From Aureispira sp. CCB-QB1 (GTDB lineage: Bacteria; Bacteroidota; Bacteroidia; Chitinophagales; Saprospiraceae): a stretch of DNA of 64,000 nucleotides. Each line of letters begins with the position of its first letter. Position 1 is the stretch's first letter. Where the stretch lies: assembly GCF_000724545.1 (NCBI RefSeq), contig NZ_JHBV01000022.1:1-64000 (forward strand). Reading direction: 5' to 3'. The notes beneath the pieces are model-generated. The model made no database searches. It saw only the letters and a program-made list of their open reading frames with translations, and was not told the origin of the DNA. Both the position numbers and the translations under genes were made by a program. Shown one piece after another: positions 25,206 through 33,249 of the stretch.

Positions 25206-25250
25206 ATCCATTACTCCTGCTTTATTTTTGAGTAGGTGTAATGGATTTTG
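25206..25250 (+). terminator. Terminator after the Deg protease gene
   Basis: Perfect 9-bp outer stem ATCCATTAC (25206-25214) / GTAATGGAT (25238-25246), extended inward by CCTGC/GTAGG-type pairs and followed by TTTTGTATTTTT. The tail also happens to read as a promoter-like pair (TTTTTG, 20 bases, TATTTTTG), discussed under rejected items. Confidence 0.8.
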
Positions 25251-25274
25251 TATTTTTGTGGTAGACAACTCATC

Positions 25275-25438
25275 ATTACTCCGTTGAAAAATCGTATTAG
25301 TTTGATTATCAGAAAGATGCATTTTTATCAACCTTTACACTAAAAGACTGGTAATCAAACTAATACAAGATACTTTTTTACGTTTTTACTTCGTGAGCCT
25401 GCGGGTTCGTAGAAAAACTAAAAAATCAACGGAGTATT
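25275..25438. repeat. Dispersed hairpin, family 1, long form with inner module
   Basis: Outer ends TACTCCGTTGA and TCAACGGAGTA as in the copy at 11672. It has the same flanking inner arms, but about 80 extra bases are inserted at ATTAGTTT. The insert has its own inverted pair TAGTTTGATTATCAG / CTGGTAATCAAACTA. That inner module is shared with the copies at 26727 and 55743. Confidence 0.8.
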
Positions 25439-25494
25439 AACTCATACAATCAATACTAATTCTATAAACCTGTTCTTATTCCTTGATTTACTTT

Positions 25495-25606
25495 TTCAGC
25501 TCGCTTAGTTGAGTTACTTCCTACGCTACGTAAGCTCTTGAGAATGCCAACTTAGTTAACAAAAAATAACGACCACACAGTAACAATCTAGCGAACTACT
25601 AATAAA
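25495..25606. repeat. Degenerate dispersed hairpin, family 1
   Basis: CAGCTCGCTTAGTTGAGTTA, ACTTCCTACGCTACGTAAGC and, at the right end, CTAGCGAACTACTAATAAAC resemble diverged cores of family 1. It lies directly upstream of the lipoprotein gene at 25613, so any promoter must be inside or right next to it. Confidence 0.4.
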
Positions 25607-25612
25607 CACAAC

Positions 25613-25999
25613 ATGAAAAAAATACTAGCATTCAGTTTAATTCTTGCAACTTTATTGGCTTGCGATAGAAACGATACCTTATTTACTAAAAATATCGATA
25701 ACACCAGTTCTAAAACCATTCATTTCTATTTTTATGGTCCTTTTAATCCTATGACTTATGGAGACACTGTAACCGTAGCAGCAGGAGAATTTAAGGAAAT
25801 TCATTTTTACAAAGAGGAAAATAGTAATGTTGATATACGACAAGGTTGTAGCGTTTACGACGACTCTATTCGCGTAGAAATTGTTGGAGGTGGAACATTG
25901 AACAAAGATTTAACGAATGAAGCCGATTGGGACTTTGAAAAAGGTGCTGAAAACAGCCAAAATTGTACCTTTAAAATTACAGATGCGGACATACTTTAG
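25613..25999 (+). CDS. Small lipoprotein of unknown function
   Basis: 128 residues with a lipoprotein signal (M-K-K-I-L-A-F-S-L-I-L-A-T-L-L-A-C). The mature part is mainly beta, with an even spread of aromatic residues and two Cys (Q-G-C and Q-N-C) that may form a disulfide. No family is recognised. The next gene starts seven bases later, so the two probably form an operon. Confidence 0.65.
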   Translation: MKKILAFSLILATLLACDRNDTLFTKNIDNTSSKTIHFYFYGPFNPMTYGDTVTVAAGEFKEIHFYKEENSNVDIRQGCSVYDDSIRVEIVGGGTLNKDLTNEADWDFEKGAENSQNCTFKITDADIL

Positions 26000-26006
26000 A
26001 TAAATC

Positions 26007-26615
26007 ATGTGGAAGGTTATTGGAATTCCTTTAGTACTTTACTTTATTTTTGCCTTGTACATTTACCAACCTGTTCCTACGGTCGATGCGGCAGTAGCAG
26101 AACTCATAGAGGACATGCCTATAGATACTGTCCTACAATATATTGAGCTCAATTACACCTTGGCAGTACAAGAAATGCAACGAGCCAAAATTCCTGCTAG
26201 CATTACACTAGGACAAGCAATCCTAGAGTCAAAATATGGCACAAGTGAATTAGCGATGCAAGCCAATAATCACTTTGGTATTAAAGCAGAGGCTAAATGG
26301 GATAGTACGGATCGCCATTGTATTTATTCTTATGAATGGAATCAAAAAAAGCAACGAATGTATCCTATGCTGTCTTGTTTTAGACGTTACAAAAATATTC
26401 AAGCGTCCTATATTGGTCATTCTAACTTCTTGGTTCAACGAGCTCATTACATGCCTCTTTTTGCCTTAGATATTTATGATTTTGAAGCTTGGGCGCATGG
26501 ATTGCAAAAAGTAGGGTATGCTACAGATCCTAATTATGCCAATAAGTTGATTTCGATCATTCAACGATATCAATTATATCGTTATGACAAAAAGGAAGTC
26601 TTGATCGAATCTTAG
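26007..26615 (+). CDS. Glucosaminidase-domain peptidoglycan hydrolase (GH73-like)
   Basis: 202 residues. An N-terminal membrane segment (V-I-G-I-P-L-V-L-Y-F-I-F-A-L-Y-I) is followed by a FlgJ/LytD-like glucosaminidase domain. Key blocks are P-A-S-I-T-L-G-Q-A-I-L-E-S-K-Y-G-T-S-E-L with the likely catalytic Glu74, N-N-H-F-G-I-K, F-R-R-Y-K-N-I-Q-A-S-Y-I-G-H-S-N-F-L and G-L-Q-K-V-G-Y-A-T-D-P-N-Y-A-N-K-L. The enzyme should cleave the glycan chain of peptidoglycan. It lacks the C-terminal LysM domain common in relatives of this phylum. It is co-oriented with and seven bases after the small lipoprotein gene. Confidence 0.88.
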   Translation: MWKVIGIPLVLYFIFALYIYQPVPTVDAAVAELIEDMPIDTVLQYIELNYTLAVQEMQRAKIPASITLGQAILESKYGTSELAMQANNHFGIKAEAKWDSTDRHCIYSYEWNQKKQRMYPMLSCFRRYKNIQASYIGHSNFLVQRAHYMPLFALDIYDFEAWAHGLQKVGYATDPNYANKLISIIQRYQLYRYDKKEVLIES

Positions 26616-26646
26616 AAAGCCAAACTTTTATTATCTTTGCAGTTAG

Positions 26647-26723
26647 ATAAGTAATCGTTCAGAAAAAACATATAAAAAACAACCTATTTTTTAGCTATAT
26701 TTTTTTCTGCCCACTTACTTAAG
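26647..26723. repeat. Dispersed hairpin, family 2
   Basis: Left arm TAAGTAATCGTTCAGAAAAA (from 26648) and right arm TTTTTCTGCCCACTTACTTA (ending 26721) pair with a few mismatches. The same arms occur at 3125-3183. Together with the next repeat it fills most of the 378-base gap before gldC. Confidence 0.6.
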
Positions 26724-26726
26724 AAC

Positions 26727-26872
26727 AATAGTTCGTTGAAAAACTTTATTAGTTTGATAATCAACAAGTTACACCTTTGCTGTGTTTTGTGTTAAAATTT
26801 TGATTATCAAACTAATATAAATGTGCTTTTTTATCTTTTTGGTAAAAAAGTAAAAAATCAACGAACTACTAT
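26727..26872. repeat. Dispersed hairpin, family 1, long form
   Basis: Ends TAGTTCGTTGA (26729-26739) and TCAACGAACTA (26858-26868) are perfect inverted repeats. Within is the module TTAGTTTGATAATCAACAAG ... TTTTGATTATCAAACTAATA, followed by AAATGTGCTTTTTTATCTTT. Nearly the same module is found at 55743-55935. Confidence 0.75.
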
Positions 26873-26993
26873 TAAGAAAATATCTTTGAATTAATCATGT
26901 AAAAACAAAACCGTAAGTAGTCGTTTATACTTAAATACTAAGAAATACAGTCTATATTCTCTGTACCGACTTACTTATAATTAATACTTAATT

Positions 26994-27359
26994 ATGGAAA
27001 ACAATAACCAAAAAGTGGTTAAGACAAGTGACATCACTTGTAGAATAGGTTTGGATGAGCAAAACGTTCCTGTAAAAATTGAATGGTTGGCACAAGATTC
27101 TCCTGATACACCAGAATTTAAGGAGTCAAAAGCAATGCTATTGGCTTTGTTTGATAAGGACTATAGAGATACGTATAAAATTGATCTTTGGACAAATGAG
27201 TTACAAATAACAGAAATGAATAAATTCATGTACCAAACCCTCCGTGGGCTAGCAGATACGTACTTTCGTGCTACCAACAACAAGGAGATGGCCAATGATA
27301 TGAGAAAATTTGTACAGTATTTTGGAGAAAAAACAGAGGTTACCGCTCCTGAAAATTAG
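26994..27359 (+). CDS. gldC: Gliding motility protein GldC
   Basis: 121 residues, cytoplasmic, with no signal. It matches GldC: S-D-I-T-C-R-I-G-L-D-E-Q-N-V-P-V-K-I-E-W near the start, then K-I-D-L-W-T-N-E-L, E-M-N-K-F-M-Y-Q-T-L-R-G-L-A-D-T-Y-x-R-A-T and a final helix ending Y-F-G-E-K. GldC is conserved throughout Bacteroidota, supports gliding and is non-essential in Flavobacterium; its molecular role is unclear. The gene stands alone behind two intergenic hairpins. Length is normal for the family. Confidence 0.88.
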   Translation: MENNNQKVVKTSDITCRIGLDEQNVPVKIEWLAQDSPDTPEFKESKAMLLALFDKDYRDTYKIDLWTNELQITEMNKFMYQTLRGLADTYFRATNNKEMANDMRKFVQYFGEKTEVTAPEN

Positions 27360-27555
27360 TTATCTCCTGCTTTACTGATACATTTTTGACTACTAGACAT
27401 GTTCTATTAATTTTGAGAATTAAAGAGGAAATTATCCAATCTTTTTTAATTCTCAAATTCTTTTTTAGACCTATTCCATAGCTATCCTTCCTACCAACAG
27501 CCTTTTTGCTAAATTCATATTTAGCAGGATAGGATACCAACACACATCTGCCATT

Positions 27556-28131
27556 ATGGAATTACTTCGCCAAACTCTACATCAACAAATTCCAATCAAT
27601 GATCAAGACTGGGCTAGCCTAATGCAGCATTGGAATCAAGAAAAACACCTTCAACGCAAAGAATATCTTTCGGATATAGGAAGTATTGGGAAACACCTTT
27701 ATTGGGTTTTGGAAGGAACACTAAAAATCTGTGTTCTCAACCAAGGAGAAGAAACCTGCATTGGTTTTGGTTATCCCAATACGGCTATTTGTGCTTATGC
27801 TTCTTTTATTTCTAATCAACCTACCGATTATTATATTCAAGCCATTACTCCCTGTCGATTGATAGGTATTGCTCGGGAGGATTTTTATCAGGTTATTGAA
27901 CAAAATATTCGATTAGAACGGGCTTGGCGTAAGTTGACGGAGCAAGCACTCTTGGGCAGAATTGAACGAGAAGTCTACTTAAACAACTCCAATCCCCAAG
28001 AAAGATTTATACGCTTGTGGAACCACAGTCCACACCTTTTTCAGTTGGTTCCGCAGCGTTACATTGCCTCCTACTTGCAAATGAGTCCCGAAACATTTAG
28101 CAGAATTAAAAAGAAAGTTTGGAAACGTTGA
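27556..28131 (+). CDS. Crp/Fnr-family transcriptional regulator
   Basis: 191 residues. The first ~130 form a cyclic-nucleotide-binding-like jelly roll (Y-W-V-L-E-G-T-L-K-I-C-V ... T-C-I-G-F-G). The C-terminal part is a short helix-turn-helix (Q-R-Y-I-A-S-Y-L-Q-M-S-P-E-T-F-S-R-I-K-K-K). The residues that bind cAMP in Crp are not conserved, as is usual in the Bacteroidota branch. The gene stands alone. Its target is not visible. Confidence 0.87.
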   Translation: MELLRQTLHQQIPINDQDWASLMQHWNQEKHLQRKEYLSDIGSIGKHLYWVLEGTLKICVLNQGEETCIGFGYPNTAICAYASFISNQPTDYYIQAITPCRLIGIAREDFYQVIEQNIRLERAWRKLTEQALLGRIEREVYLNNSNPQERFIRLWNHSPHLFQLVPQRYIASYLQMSPETFSRIKKKVWKR

Positions 28132-28177
28132 TTTCAATCAAGATTTTTTAATTCTTTTTTGTGGACTTTTGTATTGT

Positions 28178-28231
28178 TAATAGTTCGCTACGTTTATGAA
28201 ATAACCAAATACGATTTTAAGCGAACTAACG
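28178..28231. repeat. Dispersed hairpin, family 1, minimal form
   Basis: TAGTTCGCT (28181-28189) and AGCGAACTA (28220-28228) are a perfect inverted pair around CGTTTATGAAATAACCAAAT. It lies between the Crp-like and DinB-like genes. Confidence 0.6.
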
Positions 28232-28258
28232 ATTGACATTAATAATAACAATACACCT

Positions 28259-28837
28259 ATGAAATCGAGTGATTTATTACAACAAGTAGAAGCCACTAGT
28301 AGGGCTATTTTAAAATTAGCAGAAGAACATTTTGCTCCCTTATCTTCAGAAGTCTTAAACTACAAACCCAATGCACAAAAATGGAGTATTGCTGAATGTT
28401 TAGAACACCTCAATTATTACTCGGATTATTATAATAAAGAGGCACAATTAGCCATAGAAAAAGCCAAAAAAAAACAATGGAGAGCAGTTCCTACATTTAA
28501 CTCAACATGGTTGGGCAAAAAATCTATTGAGTCCGTGCATCCTAACAATACCAAACCCACTCAAACTGTCAAAACATTAAATCCTTCTTTGAGTACCGTT
28601 CGCCCAGATGTCGTGCAGCGATTCATTCAAGGGCAAAAAGAATTCTTGCAACTCATTGAAGCGGCTAGACATATTAACCTGAACAAAGCAAAAGTCCGTA
28701 TAGAGGTCTTTAAATTATTAAAATTACGTCTTGGAGATATATTTCTTTTTATGATCGCTCACCACCAACGCCATTGCAACCAAGCGTTGCGTGTTGGTAA
28801 TTTTGAAGCTACTCTACTCTTCAAAACGGTTCACTAA
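28259..28837 (+). CDS. DinB-superfamily protein
   Basis: 192 residues, all-helical, cytoplasmic. It shows the DinB_2 pattern: W-S-I-A-E-C-L-E-H-L-N-Y-Y near the N-terminus and M-I-A-H-H-Q-R-H-C-N-Q-A near the C-terminus. The His residues at these places normally hold a divalent metal. Relatives include metal-dependent thiol transferases (BstA/YfiT-like), but the substrate is unknown. It converges with the TonB-dependent receptor gene, 19 bases away. Confidence 0.82.
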   Translation: MKSSDLLQQVEATSRAILKLAEEHFAPLSSEVLNYKPNAQKWSIAECLEHLNYYSDYYNKEAQLAIEKAKKKQWRAVPTFNSTWLGKKSIESVHPNNTKPTQTVKTLNPSLSTVRPDVVQRFIQGQKEFLQLIEAARHINLNKAKVRIEVFKLLKLRLGDIFLFMIAHHQRHCNQALRVGNFEATLLFKTVH

Positions 28838-28856
28838 GCTTATTAAAACAATCCGT

Positions 28857-31562
28857 TTACCAAGATCTTGTAAAAGAAATTGACGGCATGATTGGCAAAA
28901 TACTCACTTGATATAATTTGAGTGTTCCGTCTTCTTGCTCTTTTGGCACAACCATATAAGGGTTCAGTTGGTTATAAACATTGTACACTCCTATGCTTAA
29001 AGTTTGTGCCCCATGTTTGAGCTGTTTGTGCCAGTTGACAGTTAAGTCCATCCTATGATAAGGCGGCATTCTAAAATTATTTCGATTGACAACATTGGTA
29101 ATATCAGCAATAATAGAACCTGTTGTTGCTATAGGGATATTGCTGTTGTTATAGTGCCCTATTTGAGCTTGAATAGGTGTGTAACGCTCTAAACCTAACG
29201 TAACCGGATGCCCTGTTCCATATACCCAAACTAAGCCAATATCCCAATTTTTATTAAACTTATAATTCAATGCTACACTTACATCATGCCTTCTGTCATA
29301 ACGATATGGGAATGGTTTACCTTGGTTCAGTCGCTCAAATTTTCGCCAAGACCAAGACAAGGTATAGCTAACCCATCCTGTAAATTTTCCTTTTTGGCGT
29401 TGAAACAATACCTCTGCGCCATAACTTTCTCCTTGTCCAATTTCTACCAAAGATTCCCAAGAACCTCTATCTTGTAAAAAGTTTGTACTAGGATTGTATT
29501 CCAATACATTTTCCATCAATTTGTAAAAACCTTCTACTGTAAATTCTAAATTCAAGGGCAAGTCTTGTGTAATTCCTAACGACCACTGATGCGAATGCTC
29601 TGGTGGAATATTTCTAGTTGTTGGCAACCAAAGATCGGTTGGCAAGCCAATCCCTGGATTGGTCAATAAATGGACAAACTGCGACATTCTCGCATAAGAT
29701 GCTTTGATAGAAGTTCGTTTGGCAACCAATAAATTAACCAACAAACGAGGTTGAATAGAGAAATAATTTTTTCCTTTTAAATAAAAATCAGCTAAGTGTA
29801 TCCCTGGGTTAATTTTTAGAATCTTGCCAATTCGAATATCATCTTCGATATAGGCTGTAAATTCATGGATATGATTAAAGCTCTCCACTTCTGATTCCTT
29901 TCCTCCAAAACTAAATGTAGATTTACTTATTTCGGGACGAAATAAGTGATAGGTATACCCTAAACCAAAACGAATGTAATGTTTATTGTGCGGAATATAA
30001 TCAAATGCCATATGTCCTCCAATATCATGAATCGGAGTTTGTCCTTCTGACTCAAACTCTTCCTTCTGAATCATAAAGCCATGACTATCTTTTAACTCTG
30101 AATAGCTCTCTGTCTTCGATTCGTAGAAATAATTACTATATGTAGCCGAAGTACGCATAAATAACTTTTGGCTCAATTCAGTATGCCAATGCAAAGCAAC
30201 AATTTTATTTCCCCATTGCAAATAATCATCGTTGCGAATTGATTTGCTTAATGTTTCTGGTCCTAAATCAAAATTGAGATGATTGGTCTGATTGTAGTTA
30301 AAAATATCATCTCCGAAATAACCATTTAAAATGAGGTAGTTTTTATCTGAGAACTTATGTTTAAGCTTGATATTAATATCGTAAAAACTATAATCAATAA
30401 CATTTCCATTCCCATTATTCCCTTCTACAATAGCTCTTTGAATGGGTACCCCAATTATATCGACCCAAGATCGTCTTGCCGACACAAGAAAAGACGTTTT
30501 TCCTTTCCAAATGGGACCTTCTATCGAAAAACCTCCAGAAAGCAACCCGATTGAAAGTTCGCCATGAAATTTTTGCATATCCCCCGTTCGAGTGTGAATA
30601 TCTAGTACCGAAGACAAACGCCCTCCATAACGAGCAGGGAAACCACCTTTGATAATGGTTGCTTTTTTGATAATTTTGCTATCAAAGATAGAAACAAACC
30701 CAAAAAGATGATTGGCATTATAAACAGGAACACCATCTAACAAAAATAGATTTTGATCAGGACCTCCTCCCCTTACAAACAAACCACTTGCTCCTTCACT
30801 ACCTGATTGTACACCAGGTAGCAACTGCATCGCCTTGACGACATCTGCCTCACCTAACAAACTAGGCAATGCCTTGACGACCTTGATATCCATTGTATTG
30901 CTACTAATGACATTTAACTCATGTCTAGACTCCATATGTTCTGTCGATTCAACAACAATTTCCTCCATTTCTTGTCCTGAATTCAGATTCACATCGAGCT
31001 TTGTATGCTTTACCAAATCTAATATTGTTGTAATAGACTCATAACCGATATAAGAGCAAACAATTTGATGTTTTCCTTTGGGCAAGGTTAAACTATAAAA
31101 GCCTTCTATGTTTGTCGTTGTCCCTCTAGATGTAATCGGTTCAAATATAGTAGCTCCAATTAATGGATCATTAGTTTGATGGTCAATAAGGTATCCACTA
31201 ATAGTAAACTGTGGTACAGGAGGTTGTACCTTATCTGGATTATTAAACAACGTGACTTGTGTTCCAATTACTTTAAAATCTATTGGCGTTCCTGCCAATA
31301 CTTGCTTTAGTATCCAGCTTGTTGATTTGTTTTTTGCAGAGACATTAACACGCTTATCTAAGGAGATTTTGGAAGGGTCAAAAACAAAATGAATATCTGA
31401 ATTTTTTTCTTCCAATAAATTTAAAGCCGCAGCAATTGTTCTATTTTTTATTTCAATTGTAAGCGTCTTTTCTAACAACGGATGTTCTTGTCCCCAAGTG
31501 ACGTGAGTTATTAAACAGAATCCTAGAATAACAAGATTTAATATAAGCTTTTTTGATAACAT
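28857..31562 (-). CDS. TonB-dependent outer-membrane receptor with STN and carboxypeptidase-like domains
   Basis: 901 residues. A signal peptide ends ...V-T-W-G-Q. The STN domain (~30-105; L-T-I-E-I-K-N-R-T-I-A-A-A-L-N-L-L) suggests signalling to an anti-sigma factor or substrate handling. A CarboxypepD_reg-like domain follows (~118-200; I-S-G-Y-L-I-D...T-N-I-E-G-F-Y-S-L). Next come the plug (V-V-K-A-M-Q-L-L-P-G-V-Q, G-L-F-V-R-G-G-G-P-D-Q-N-L-F-L-L-D-G-V-P-V) and a beta barrel ending in an aromatic residue (F-T-R-S-W). It is not followed by a SusD-like gene, so it is a stand-alone receptor rather than a SusCD pair. Ligand unknown. No ECF/anti-sigma pair is adjacent. Confidence 0.92.
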   Translation of the reverse strand: MLSKKLILNLVILGFCLITHVTWGQEHPLLEKTLTIEIKNRTIAAALNLLEEKNSDIHFVFDPSKISLDKRVNVSAKNKSTSWILKQVLAGTPIDFKVIGTQVTLFNNPDKVQPPVPQFTISGYLIDHQTNDPLIGATIFEPITSRGTTTNIEGFYSLTLPKGKHQIVCSYIGYESITTILDLVKHTKLDVNLNSGQEMEEIVVESTEHMESRHELNVISSNTMDIKVVKALPSLLGEADVVKAMQLLPGVQSGSEGASGLFVRGGGPDQNLFLLDGVPVYNANHLFGFVSIFDSKIIKKATIIKGGFPARYGGRLSSVLDIHTRTGDMQKFHGELSIGLLSGGFSIEGPIWKGKTSFLVSARRSWVDIIGVPIQRAIVEGNNGNGNVIDYSFYDINIKLKHKFSDKNYLILNGYFGDDIFNYNQTNHLNFDLGPETLSKSIRNDDYLQWGNKIVALHWHTELSQKLFMRTSATYSNYFYESKTESYSELKDSHGFMIQKEEFESEGQTPIHDIGGHMAFDYIPHNKHYIRFGLGYTYHLFRPEISKSTFSFGGKESEVESFNHIHEFTAYIEDDIRIGKILKINPGIHLADFYLKGKNYFSIQPRLLVNLLVAKRTSIKASYARMSQFVHLLTNPGIGLPTDLWLPTTRNIPPEHSHQWSLGITQDLPLNLEFTVEGFYKLMENVLEYNPSTNFLQDRGSWESLVEIGQGESYGAEVLFQRQKGKFTGWVSYTLSWSWRKFERLNQGKPFPYRYDRRHDVSVALNYKFNKNWDIGLVWVYGTGHPVTLGLERYTPIQAQIGHYNNSNIPIATTGSIIADITNVVNRNNFRMPPYHRMDLTVNWHKQLKHGAQTLSIGVYNVYNQLNPYMVVPKEQEDGTLKLYQVSILPIMPSISFTRSW

Positions 31563-31761
31563 TGATCATTGATTTAGAATCACAAACTTGGGGTGTCTTG
31601 TTTGTAGGATGCAAGATACAAAAAAGTTAGCAGAGCTGTTGTTCTTTTGCTAGTTAATGAGATTGGTGGCTAATAGTCAGCTCTATAAAAAATGGATTGA
31701 TTTAACGGTACTTAAAAATTTAAACCTCAATAAAAAAGAAACCATTTTTCTAACGATGCTT

Positions 31762-32679
31762 TTATTCCTTTATTTTATCCTTCAAAAAATCAACCACCTC
31801 ATCAATTGCTGTTTCAGCATCAATCCAGTGCAAGTCTTTTTCTTTTCGGAGCCAAGTCATTTGGCGTTTGGCATACCGTCGTGTATTGCGCTTCACCAAC
31901 TCTATTGCTTCTTCTAAAGTTGTTTTGCCATCAAAATAATCAAAGAATTCTCGATAACCAACCGTTTGCAACGCATTAAGTGCTCGTTGAGGATATAATG
32001 TTTTCGCCTCTTCTAACAACCCTGCCTCTAGCATTAAATCGACCCTTCTGTTGATGCGATCGTATAGGACTGCTCGTTCCCAATGAATTCCCAATTTGAT
32101 GACTGTAAAAGGACGTTCCACCTTATTTTTGCCTTGAAACGATGAAAATGGCTGCCCCGTTCCTCTACAAATTTCCAAGGCACGAATCAAGCGATGAGGA
32201 TTGGACACATCTACTTTGGCATAATAAACAGGATCTGCCTTTTTTAATTCCTCTTGCAACGCCTCCACCCCTTCTATTTCTAGCAGCTGATTGAGTTCTA
32301 ATCGAATTTTTTTATCTACCTTTGGATAAGTATCCAATCCTTCACAAACTGCTCGTATGTACATTCCCGATCCCCCCACCATGATGGCAATATTCTTTTT
32401 TTGGTAATAATCTTCTAAAAAAGCAAGAACATCCCGTTCATAATCTCCAATATTGTATGCTTCTTCTATAGAAAGGCAATCTATAAAATGATGTACTGCC
32501 GCTGCCAACTCTTCAGCATCAGGCTTGGCAGTCCCTATCGTTGTTTCTTTAAAAAATTGCCTAGAATCGCAAGATAAAATCTCAGCATCGAATTGTTGAG
32601 CCAATTGTATAGCCAAAGCGGTTTTGCCACTAGCCGTAGGACCAGCGATTACAATCAGGTATTTGTTATTTTCTTGCAT
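31762..32679 (-). CDS. miaA: tRNA dimethylallyltransferase
   Basis: Adds a dimethylallyl group to N6 of A37 in tRNAs that read codons starting with U. The 305 residues have the family P-loop G-P-T-A-S-G-K-T (Gly13-Thr20), D-S-R-Q-F-F, G-T-A-K-P, V-G-G-S-G-M-Y-I-R-A and the C-terminal V-G-Y-R-E-F-F-D-Y-F with R-R-Y-A-K-R-Q-M-T-W. Length and order are normal. The gene stands alone. Confidence 0.96.
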   Translation of the reverse strand: MQENNKYLIVIAGPTASGKTALAIQLAQQFDAEILSCDSRQFFKETTIGTAKPDAEELAAAVHHFIDCLSIEEAYNIGDYERDVLAFLEDYYQKKNIAIMVGGSGMYIRAVCEGLDTYPKVDKKIRLELNQLLEIEGVEALQEELKKADPVYYAKVDVSNPHRLIRALEICRGTGQPFSSFQGKNKVERPFTVIKLGIHWERAVLYDRINRRVDLMLEAGLLEEAKTLYPQRALNALQTVGYREFFDYFDGKTTLEEAIELVKRNTRRYAKRQMTWLRKEKDLHWIDAETAIDEVVDFLKDKIKE

Positions 32680-33024
32680 TGGTGGGTAAAACTATTTTTT
32701 GGACAGATTGTATAATTTCTCTTTAATATCCTTCTCATTACTTCGTTGCTTTTTATGTTTTTCTATGAAAAACTAAAAAAGCAACAGAATATTACTTCTA
32801 ACAGTATAAGAGGCTGTTCTCTCTACCGTTAAACTGCTAATGTAAGATTTAATCTTATCAATACCAATATTTAAGTTCGTTGTAAGCATTTTGTCAAAAA
32901 ATTATCTATACTTAATCTAAATAAATATAATTGATTAGAGACTTAATATTTTAAAAACAATTTCGTAACCTTGTGGTTAAATTCATTACCCCATCCCTTT
33001 ATCCACCAAAAAAATTGATGCATT
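32680..33024. other. Intergenic region upstream of feoA
   Basis: 345 bases between divergent miaA and feoA. It contains the hairpin at 32737-32793. Nearer feoA, TAATC and GATTA (about 32914 and 32933) flank an A+T-rich 14-base spacer and could be part of an iron-regulator site, but the match to any known box is weak. TAACCTTG near 32967 resembles a promoter -7 element. Confidence 0.45.
32737..32793. repeat. Dispersed hairpin, family 1, short diverged form
   Basis: ATTACTTCGTTGC (32737-32749) and GCAACAGAATATT (32781-32793) are imperfect inverted arms around TTTTTATGTTTTTCTATGAA and the AAACTAAAAAA arm typical of the family. Confidence 0.6.
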
Positions 33025-33249
33025 ATGGTATTAACAGACTTAAATGTGGGTGAAAAAGCCGTTATCGAAGATTTTAACAACCCCCAAGTAGAATTGGTCA
33101 TGACAGACATGGGCTGCCCGTTGGGAACAACGATAGAACTGTATCGTAAAACGCCATTCAATGGACCGCTTTCTATCAAAACTGCATCTGGTAATTTACT
33201 AGCTATTCGTTCAAACGAGGCTAAAAATTTGATTATCCGCAAACAATAA
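33025..33249 (+). CDS. feoA: FeoA iron transport accessory protein
   Basis: 74 residues forming one SH3-like FeoA domain. L-N-V-G-E-K-A-V-I-E-D-F is followed by L-V-M-T-D-M-G-C-P-L-G-T-T-I-E-L and S-G-N-L-L-A-I-R-S-N-E-A-K-N-L-I. FeoA is a small cytoplasmic partner of the ferrous-iron transporter FeoB. Its TAA overlaps the FeoB ATG by one base (TAATG), so translation is coupled. Confidence 0.92.
   Translation: MVLTDLNVGEKAVIEDFNNPQVELVMTDMGCPLGTTIELYRKTPFNGPLSIKTASGNLLAIRSNEAKNLIIRKQ

Noticed and set aside
25225-25258. TTTTTG, 20 bases, TATTTTTG: looks like a perfect Bacteroidota promoter
   Set aside because: It coincides with the right arm and T-tail of the Deg protease terminator, and the next gene is over 350 bases away behind two repeats. 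The match is probably chance in a T-rich tail.
26632-26639. TATCTTTG promoter -7 match after the glucosaminidase gene
   Set aside because: There is no TTTG-like element at the right distance, and two hairpin repeats separate it from gldC.
28857-31562. TonB-dependent receptor as the SusC part of a polysaccharide utilisation locus
   Set aside because: No SusD-like gene, glycoside hydrolase or sensor lies next to it. The neighbours are DinB-like and miaA.
31657-31917. Plus-strand ORF of 86 codons between the TonB receptor and miaA
   Set aside because: More than half lies antisense to miaA. The residues are low-complexity hydrophobic/Phe-rich, typical of A+T-rich non-coding DNA.
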